Shown: in pieces, positions 1 through 4,406 of the stretch
How the letters are laid out: every line of letters begins with the position of its first letter
Position numbering within the stretch: position 1 is the stretch's first letter
NCBI GenBank assembly: GCA_004298625.1
Contig: SCSY01000041.1
Location: 1-5,352, forward strand
Direction of reading: 5' to 3'
DNA: 5,352 nt
From: Nitrospirota bacterium
Lineage (GTDB): Bacteria > Nitrospirota > Thermodesulfovibrionia > Thermodesulfovibrionales > UBA1546
Notes under the pieces: generated by a model
Seen by the model: the letters and a program-made list of their open reading frames with translations, nothing else
What the model was told of the DNA's origin: nothing
Database searches by the model: none
Made by a program: the position numbers and the translations under genes

Positions 1-5
1 TAACT

Positions 6-827
6 GTGGCTCTTGTATTTTTATTTAGGCCAATTTTAGATTTTCTGTTTCAGCCTTCTAAAATTATTTTTCTCCCATTAATTATTTTTAGTTATGTCTT
101 TTTCATTTTGCCTTTCTTTGTTGCCATAACTTCATTTGGTGCTTTAATTGGTAGCTACGTACGACATCACGACGATAAAGGTTTATATTTGCATATCTAC
201 CAAGACATTCTGAGCACAAGCAAGAGAAGCATTCCATATCTATTCCTTGGAATTTTCATTAGTGTTTTGAATTTGCAATCGGCAAAAACGATTATTGATA
301 ATTTCTTATCTCCTCGTCTCCATTATTTCTATGCTCCAGTTTCTTTATCTTTTAATGGCTACCATATCAAGATAATCAGGGAGATTATGTCCGGATATGG
401 GGGAGGAGGAAATATTGCAACAGATCCAAAATATTTAGAAAACGGCGATTATTTAGAATTGGAATTTCCTTATACTAATAATAATCATTTGTATCAATCT
501 AAAAATACTACGTTGGCATTAGGCCAACCTGATGAAACTCACTTCATAGCTACATTATGGGCTGATAATGTGAAACTTACCCAAAAATCTGTTGAAATTA
601 TTCCTCCTTGCCGTCATCCACAATTTACATATATTGATAGCCGTTTCTCCATTAGTAGGTGGCAACCAGAAACGCAAATAATTACACTCGAGCCAGTACA
701 ACATCCATTCCCTTTTGGGCAGAGAGGTCAGGAAATTTTTAACCCAAATGGATTTAATGTTGGCGATATGGAAGCAGGAAGCCAAGGTAATTTTACCGTA
801 AAATTTCAATACAACTGTTTTGAATAA
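6..827 (+). CDS. Unrecognised AT-rich membrane protein, possibly 5'-partial
   Basis: I do not recognise this protein. From the GTG at 6 it is 273 residues, but the frame is open to the window edge (an ACT codon precedes the GTG) and there is no room to see a ribosome binding site, so the true start may lie outside. Residues 20-52 are a long, very hydrophobic, Phe/Ile-rich stretch, enough for one long or two short membrane segments. A charged loop (RHHDDKG, 53-59) and a second hydrophobic segment (about 76-90) follow. Residues 100-273 are soluble, rich in Asn, Pro and aromatics, with a short GYGGGGN motif (about 130-136) and alternating patterns suggesting beta structure. This would be an extracytoplasmic domain if the two-segment topology holds. 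Base composition is much more AT-rich than the genes to the right (hand count 13 G+C in 61-120 and 16 in 421-480, against 32 in 2341-2400), which fits recent acquisition. The reading frame is convincing; the function is unknown. Confidence 0.7.
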   Translation: MALVFLFRPILDFLFQPSKIIFLPLIIFSYVFFILPFFVAITSFGALIGSYVRHHDDKGLYLHIYQDILSTSKRSIPYLFLGIFISVLNLQSAKTIIDNFLSPRLHYFYAPVSLSFNGYHIKIIREIMSGYGGGGNIATDPKYLENGDYLELEFPYTNNNHLYQSKNTTLALGQPDETHFIATLWADNVKLTQKSVEIIPPCRHPQFTYIDSRFSISRWQPETQIITLEPVQHPFPFGQRGQEIFNPNGFNVGDMEAGSQGNFTVKFQYNCFE

Positions 828-870
828 GAAAATTGAAATAATCAGGAACAGCGACCGGTATTCGATAGTT

Positions 871-891
871 CCATAGCCCCATAGTCCATAG
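871..891. repeat. Three short CCATAG direct repeats
   Basis: CCATAG occurs at 871-876, 879-884 and 886-891, with a related CGATAG at 863-868, giving a step of 7-8 nt. The copies lie in the spacer between two genes and contain no coding signal. They could be a degraded low-complexity intergenic repeat or, less likely, repeated protein-binding sites. The step is shorter than a helical turn, which argues against independent operator sites on one face of the DNA. Confidence 0.5.
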
Positions 892-920
892 CGCAAAAGC
901 ACAGCTCGCCCCGGTCCGCA

Positions 921-972
921 CTCAGGCGGATTCGCCGAGGAGAAAAGGGGAGGCAGGGAGGGTTAATGCTAT
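921..972 (+). promoter_or_regulatory. Possible structured leader with antiterminator arm
   Basis: A small hairpin can form from CTC (921-923) and GGCG (925-928) pairing with CGCC (933-936) and GAG (937-939) around a GATT loop, with A924 bulged. A purine-rich run (937-962) follows. Within it, GGAGGC at 949-954 is identical to the 3' arm of the downstream terminator (995-1000), so GCCTCC at 977-982 could pair with either copy. GGGAGGG at 956-962 precedes a minimal frame ATG-CTA-TAA at 966-974. Mutually exclusive pairing of this kind is what attenuators use. I could not match it to a known riboswitch class, and no clear promoter is visible upstream, so the regulatory reading is an inference. Confidence 0.3.
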
Positions 973-1006
973 AAAAGCCTCCGGAAAATTCTTCGGAGGC
1001 TTTTTT
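973..1006 (+). terminator. Intrinsic terminator
   Basis: AAAAGCCTCCG (973-983) pairs perfectly with CGGAGGCTTTT (994-1004), giving a GC-rich core, flanking A-T pairs and a run of six T at 1001-1006. This is a textbook Rho-independent terminator. It could end the transcript of the gene finishing at 827. However, it is about 145 nt past that stop and only 31 nt before the next start codon, so it may instead be a regulated terminator in a leader RNA. Confidence 0.9.
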
Positions 1007-1023
1007 GTTCAACAGGTATAGGA

Positions 1024-1029
1024 TATAAT
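1024..1029 (+). promoter_or_regulatory. Candidate -10 element for the DUF3108 gene
   Basis: A perfect TATAAT lies here, between the terminator and the ATG at 1038. No good -35 hexamer sits 16-18 nt upstream, where the terminator T-run lies; TTGTTC at 1005-1010 is only 13 nt away. If used, transcription would begin around 1036, giving a leaderless or nearly leaderless mRNA. This agrees with the lack of a well-placed ribosome binding site (the nearest, TAGGA at 1019-1023, is 14 nt from the ATG). Confidence 0.35.
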
Positions 1030-1037
1030 GATACTGT

Positions 1038-2126
1038 ATGGGAACGACTGCCGAAAAGTCTATTCCACTGATAGTTGCAATCATTTTTTCATTGATATTT
1101 CACGTCTCAATTATCGCCGGGGTCCCTCTTTTTAGAGACTTTAATTTTGAAAGGCTTCTCAGCAACAGAACGCTTTATGCAAAAATAATATCTGAAAGCT
1201 CACAAAAAAACACTTCTCAAGGGCCGACACGAAAAGCGCCTGTTCATCCGTCACCGCCTGAAAATATTTTATTGAATGATAAACCTCCTGAAACAGAGAA
1301 TGCTTTTAATGGGCCATCCGATAAAGACAATTTATTATTAAATGATGGAATCGCCGAACAAATTTCTACTGAAGATAATTCGGAAATATCCCCGAACAAA
1401 GAAAATGCAAAAGATATTGCTAAAAATGAATTACCCCCCGCAAAAAAAGAAGGGCTTATTCAACTGCTCTCGGTTTCGAAAGAAAGTTTTTTTTATGACA
1501 TATACTGGCTCGGCATTCACGTCGGAAATGCGGTCCTTGAGGCGTCAAACAGCAAGGGCCTTGTAAGAATAACCTCGCAGGTTCATTCCGCTCCATTTAT
1601 ATCCACTTTTTATAAGGTAGAGGATTATGCGGAAAGCAATGTGATAAACGGCAGGCCTGCGACATTTAAAATAAAACAGAGAGAGGGAAAAAAACGCAGC
1701 GATAAAGAAACATTTTTTAATATTGAAAATCAAACGGTCTTGCATATCAACCATATTAAGGAGACAAACGATACGCACAGTATTAATACAGATATGTTGT
1801 GGGATGTAATATCAGGGTTTTATTACTTGAGAACGCAAAAACTCAATATAGGAGAAACTGTTTATATTAATATTTTTGACAGCAATAAATTCTATCAGGC
1901 AGAGGTCCAGGTGGTAAAAAAAGATGCGATAACGCTGCCGGATGAAAAAGAGATACAGACCATAATGGTGAAACCCCTTCTTAAGTCGGAAGGTTTATTT
2001 CAAAATAAAGGCGACATATCCATCTGGCTTACCGATGACGAAGCAAAGACTCCGGTGCAGGTTGAAACCGAGGCGCCCATTGGAAAAGTAACGGCAAAAT
2101 TAAAAAATATTGAAATAGAAAAATGA
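1038..2126 (+). CDS. TonB-like-anchored DUF3108 domain protein
   Basis: This is a 362-residue protein predicted to sit in the inner membrane with its bulk in the periplasm. Residues 9-31 form one N-terminal transmembrane helix containing S18-L-I-F-H22, the Ser-x3-His spacing of TonB, which in TonB contacts the ExbB/ExbD motor. Residues about 45-145 are a low-complexity, Pro/Asn/Glu/Lys-rich, probably disordered linker with a short repeated motif (ILLND at 77-81, LLLND at 99-103). From about 148 the protein matches DUF3108 as I know the family: FFYDIYWLGIHVG near 151-163, the FYKVEDYAES segment at 191-200, a FYYLRTQ segment at 261-267, and the closing WLTDD (330-334) with TPVQVE and a beta-rich tail. 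DUF3108 has no settled function; envelope-associated roles are usually assumed. The ATG at 1038 is the first possible start, because TGA at 1029-1031 lies in frame just upstream. The family call is firm for the C-terminal half; the TonB likeness rests on the motif and layout. Confidence 0.88.
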   Translation: MGTTAEKSIPLIVAIIFSLIFHVSIIAGVPLFRDFNFERLLSNRTLYAKIISESSQKNTSQGPTRKAPVHPSPPENILLNDKPPETENAFNGPSDKDNLLLNDGIAEQISTEDNSEISPNKENAKDIAKNELPPAKKEGLIQLLSVSKESFFYDIYWLGIHVGNAVLEASNSKGLVRITSQVHSAPFISTFYKVEDYAESNVINGRPATFKIKQREGKKRSDKETFFNIENQTVLHINHIKETNDTHSINTDMLWDVISGFYYLRTQKLNIGETVYINIFDSNKFYQAEVQVVKKDAITLPDEKEIQTIMVKPLLKSEGLFQNKGDISIWLTDDEAKTPVQVETEAPIGKVTAKLKNIEIEK

Positions 2127-2196
2127 AATAAAAGCAACAGAGGGCTTAAATGCCCTTCGGCCTCCACGCGGCCTTCGCTCTAAAACACAGGGACTG
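2127..2196 (+). other. Spacer with weak hairpins, no clear terminator
   Basis: After the DUF3108 stop, AGGGC (2141-2145) can pair with GCCCT (2152-2156) across a 6-nt loop, and GGCC (2159-2162) with GGCC (2170-2173). Neither is followed by a T-run, so neither qualifies as a standard intrinsic terminator. I see no gene here. Confidence 0.4.
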
Positions 2197-2225
2197 TTGA
2201 TACAGACTTTAATGCATCATATTAT
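2197..2225 (+). promoter_or_regulatory. Sigma70-like promoter for the ATPase/J-HTH pair
   Basis: TTGATA (2197-2202) and TATTAT (2220-2225) are separated by exactly 17 nt, five and four matches-type hexamers close to TTGACA and TATAAT. Transcription would start around 2231-2234. A perfect TATAAT at 2228-2233 overlaps this region but lacks a -35 at the right distance. Either choice places the mRNA start upstream of the TTG at 2261 and excludes the TTG at 2225 as start codon. Confidence 0.6.
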
Positions 2226-2250
2226 TGTATAATAAACAAATTACTCCTAT

Positions 2251-2259
2251 AAGGAAGAG
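2251..2259 (+). promoter_or_regulatory. Ribosome binding site that decides the ATPase start
   Basis: AAGGAAGAG lies immediately before the TTG at 2261 and is the only Shine-Dalgarno-like sequence near the 5' end of this frame. The spacing is short, but together with the upstream promoter it favours 2261 over the TTG at 2225. Confidence 0.6.
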
Positions 2260-2260
2260 T

Positions 2261-3208
2261 TTGGAAAAAAACAAAGGTTGTGAGATTTGGGCAATCGGCG
2301 GCGGTAAAGGCGGGACAGGGAAGAGCTTTATAACGAGCAGTATCGGAGCTCATCTTGCTGCGAAAGGCAAGCGGGTTGTATTAATAGACGCCGACTGGGG
2401 CGGGGCAAACCTTCATTCGTTCTTTGGCGTAAACAGGCCGCAAAATTCGCTATCGGATTTTTTCGAAAAGAAGGTCCCCCTGAAAAGTCTTATCATGAAC
2501 TGCGGCATCTCCGGTCTCGGTTTAATAATGGGCAATCTTCCCTCGCTGGATTCCGGAGACATCAAATATGCCCAGAAGATCAAATTCTTCAACCATGTCA
2601 AAATGCTCGACGCAGACTACATTCTTATTGATCTCGGCGCAGGCTCGCATAATAACACGATGGACACTTTCCTGCTTGCCGACAAGATGATCGTTGTGAT
2701 AATCCCTGAGATAACCTCTATAGAAAACATGTATCACTTCATTAAAAATGTATTTTTCAGGAAGTTAAAAGTTGTGCTCAATAGCCATGGGTTAAAGGAT
2801 TCCGTAAATGATGCATGGAAAAACAGGGGGATACACGGAATAAAAACCCTGAAGGAACTCATCGCTTATCTGGCGGGTATATCACCGCACATAAAAGATA
2901 TTATAGACAAAGAAATGTCGGACTTCAGGATGCATATTATCCTGAACCAGATAAGAAGCAGTCGGGACATAACGGTCGGGACGTCTATAAAGAGCGTTTG
3001 CCTGAAGTTTTTAGGCATGCATACCCAGTATGCCGGTTATATAGAATATGACAATTGCGTGACAAGCTGTATTAACAAAAAGCAGCAGTATATGCTCACG
3101 TATCCTTTTTCACACGTTGCAAAGTCAATTGGAAGGCTTTCAGATAATCTGATATATGTAAAGGAAGTAACGGCGGCAACGGATGAATATTCCCCCGGAA
3201 GATTATAA
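2261..3208 (+). CDS. MinD/ParA-family (FlhG-like) P-loop ATPase
   Basis: A deviant-Walker ATPase of 315 residues counted from the TTG at 2261; a TTG at 2225 would add 12 residues but lies inside the promoter. Visible motifs are the deviant Walker A GGGKGGTGKS (13-22) with signature Lys16 and Lys21, the A' motif VVLIDADWGG (39-48) with Asp43, and Walker B YILIDLGAG (120-128) with Asp124. These proteins dimerise on ATP and position cargo on membranes or the nucleoid. A segment of about 50 residues (about 167-218, mixed charged and helical) sits between the PEITSIENMY switch region and the ILNQIR strand, where typical MinD goes straight through. The N-terminus lacks the DQAxxLR motif by which FlhG activates FlhF, and no flagellar gene is nearby, so I would not name it flhG. 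There is also no obvious C-terminal amphipathic MinD-type membrane helix. It overlaps the next gene by 26 nt. The ATPase family is certain; the cargo is unknown. Confidence 0.92.
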   Translation: MEKNKGCEIWAIGGGKGGTGKSFITSSIGAHLAAKGKRVVLIDADWGGANLHSFFGVNRPQNSLSDFFEKKVPLKSLIMNCGISGLGLIMGNLPSLDSGDIKYAQKIKFFNHVKMLDADYILIDLGAGSHNNTMDTFLLADKMIVVIIPEITSIENMYHFIKNVFFRKLKVVLNSHGLKDSVNDAWKNRGIHGIKTLKELIAYLAGISPHIKDIIDKEMSDFRMHIILNQIRSSRDITVGTSIKSVCLKFLGMHTQYAGYIEYDNCVTSCINKKQQYMLTYPFSHVAKSIGRLSDNLIYVKEVTAATDEYSPGRL

Positions 3209-3749
3209 CAAGTATTTTGAGATACTCGAACTGGGCTATAATGCCCCCCTGTCGGAGGTAAGAAGTTCGTATCTCCGGCTCAGGGCGCTTTATTCCAGCG
3301 ATTCTATCGTTACCTCTGCAATCATATATGAATTCCCTGACGACAGCAAACAAGCGATACTTGATCAGATAGATGAGGCATATGCGAAACTTCGGGAGTT
3401 CTTCAAAGATAAAGAAGCGGACCATGGATATAAAGAAAGGCCTTCAGTTGCCGGCAGTGATATTGAAGAGTATCTGGCAAATGTTACGGCCTTTAGCGGC
3501 CCGGCGCTAAAGATGATACGGGAAAGACTCGTGGTTGAACTAAAAGACATTGCAAATTTCACAAAAATACGCAGACAGTATTTTGAGGATATCGAACTTG
3601 AGAGATTTGAGGCCCTCCCAACCGAGGTTTACCTTAGAGGCTATGTTGTAGAATATGCCCGGTATCTCTCGCTTGACCCTGCCAGGGTGGCCGGGGATTA
3701 CATGGCAAGATACAGGACATGGAAAACTACCAGAGGGAACAGGTCTTAA
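3183..3749 (+). CDS. J-domain-like / RodZ-type HTH protein
   Basis: A soluble 188-residue protein with two recognisable parts. Residues 8-75 resemble a J domain: DYNKYFEILEL as helix I, PLSEVRSSYLRLRALY as helix II, and DDSKQAILDQIDEAYAKLREFF as helix III. The HPD tripeptide that activates DnaK is missing; YSSDS stands in its place, so canonical co-chaperone activity is unlikely. After a polar linker (about 76-100), residues 105-175 match the RodZ-type helix-turn-helix (HTH_25), best seen in LRGYVVEYARYLSLDP (151-166). Unlike RodZ there is no transmembrane segment or periplasmic domain. The ATG at 3183 is the only plausible start, because TAA at 3168-3170 is in frame just upstream. It lies inside the end of the ATPase gene, and the better SD-like AAGGAAG (3161-3167) is rather far away, which suggests translational coupling. 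Probably a partner or adaptor of the ATPase; whether it binds DNA, a cytoskeletal protein or the ATPase itself cannot be read from the sequence. Confidence 0.85.
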   Translation: MNIPPEDYNKYFEILELGYNAPLSEVRSSYLRLRALYSSDSIVTSAIIYEFPDDSKQAILDQIDEAYAKLREFFKDKEADHGYKERPSVAGSDIEEYLANVTAFSGPALKMIRERLVVELKDIANFTKIRRQYFEDIELERFEALPTEVYLRGYVVEYARYLSLDPARVAGDYMARYRTWKTTRGNRS

Positions 3750-3750
3750 A

Positions 3751-3780
3751 CCCTGTTAGAAACCGGGATTTCTAACAGGG
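3751..3780. terminator. Perfect 12-bp hairpin between convergent genes
   Basis: CCCTGTTAGAAA (3751-3762) pairs perfectly with TTTCTAACAGGG (3769-3780) around a CCGGGA loop. It starts one base after the stop of the J-HTH gene and ends 10 bases before the stop of the cyclophilin gene, where a bidirectional terminator is expected. The T-runs are poor: CAATAAT follows on the + strand and TTTAAG on the - strand. Termination may therefore be weak or favour the minus-strand transcript, or the element may be a dispersed palindrome that protects mRNA ends. A 14-nt AT palindrome (3782-3795) follows directly. Confidence 0.6.
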
Positions 3781-3790
3781 CAATAATATA

Positions 3791-4384
3791 TTATTTCTCT
3801 ATAATCTTAACCTTCATCTCAATCCTCTCATTAGGATTATCATTTCTGTCTTTCGGCTGACTAACTATTTTATCTGCCACTTCAATTCCTGAGACGACCT
3901 CGCCGAAGGCAGTATATTGCCTGTCAAGAAACAACGCATCAGCCACACAGATAAAAAACTGCGAACCTGCGCTGTCGGGATTTGCAGACCGGGCAGCAGA
4001 GAGAATTCCCCTTTTGTGAGACTTTTCATTAAACTCTGCCTTGACGGTATGTCCGGGCCCGCCCATCCCGTGCTTTGACTTGTCGGGGTTTTTTGAGTTC
4101 GGGTCTCCTCCCTGGATCATGAAACCCGGAATGACACGATGGAAAGTCGTCCCGTCATAAAATCCCTTTTTTGCAAGCTCAATAAAATTATTAACGTGAT
4201 TGGGAGCAACGTCAGGAAAAAACTTTAACTCAATATTACCGAATTTAGTCTCGATTACCGCCTTTGTGCCGGTCATTTTCTTAATCTCCTCTTTTGTAAA
4301 TTTTTTGTTTTTTGTCTCTCCATAAACTGAAACAGCAAATAACAGCATCAATGCCATCACAAAACCTGTCTTCAAAAATCTCAT
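3791..4384 (-). CDS. Secreted cyclophilin-type peptidyl-prolyl isomerase
   Basis: A 197-residue PpiA-like cyclophilin that interconverts cis and trans X-Pro bonds and helps fold exported proteins. Residues 1-22 are a signal peptide: positive n-region MRFLK, a hydrophobic core (7-20) and a probable cleavage after VYG. There is no lipobox Cys, so the mature form should be free in the periplasm. The catalytic domain spans about 40-197. It shows FHRVIPGFMIQGGDP (81-95) with catalytic Arg83 and Gln91, GSQFFI (140-145), and LDRQYTAFGEV (153-163). Phe152 replaces the Trp of human cyclophilin A that binds cyclosporin, as in many bacterial members, and Tyr157 stands where human CypA has His126. The start at 4384 is chosen over an in-frame ATG at 4465 because it has a strong ribosome binding site and begins the signal peptide exactly. 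It follows purH by 22 nt, so cotranscription is likely. Confidence 0.95.
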   Translation of the reverse strand: MRFLKTGFVMALMLLFAVSVYGETKNKKFTKEEIKKMTGTKAVIETKFGNIELKFFPDVAPNHVNNFIELAKKGFYDGTTFHRVIPGFMIQGGDPNSKNPDKSKHGMGGPGHTVKAEFNEKSHKRGILSAARSANPDSAGSQFFICVADALFLDRQYTAFGEVVSGIEVADKIVSQPKDRNDNPNERIEMKVKIIEK

Positions 4385-4388
4385 AAAA

Positions 4389-4396
4389 CCTCCCTT
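4389..4396 (-). promoter_or_regulatory. Ribosome binding site of the cyclophilin gene
   Basis: Read on the minus strand this is AAGGGAGG, followed by four T and the ATG at 4384. It is a near-perfect Shine-Dalgarno and settles the start codon. The upstream in-frame ATG at 4465 would add 27 residues lying inside the end of purH and would bury the signal peptide. Confidence 0.8.
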
Positions 4397-4406
4397 ATTT
4401 TTCGGG

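Noticed and set aside
863..891. CRISPR-like array
   Set aside because: The units are 6 nt with 1-2 nt between copies, far too short for CRISPR repeats and spacers.
900..1006. Known riboswitch upstream of the DUF3108 gene
   Set aside because: I compared it by eye with common classes (c-di-GMP, cobalamin, fluoride, glycine, THF) and saw no conserved core; only a generic attenuator layout is supportable.
842..1084. Minus-strand frame of 80 codons across the spacer
   Set aside because: It runs through the terminator and into the start of the DUF3108 gene, and its translation shows no recognisable domain or plausible start signal.
2141..2173. Terminator after the DUF3108 gene
   Set aside because: The two stems are only 4-5 bp and neither is followed by a T-run.
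2261..3208. Naming the ATPase flhG or minD
   Set aside because: There is no DQAxxLR activator motif, no obvious C-terminal membrane-targeting helix, and no flagellar or min genes nearby.
3738..3757. Alternative hairpin AACAGG/CCTGTT at the end of the J-HTH gene
   Set aside because: It has only 6 bp and would compete with the far stronger 12-bp stem at 3751-3780.
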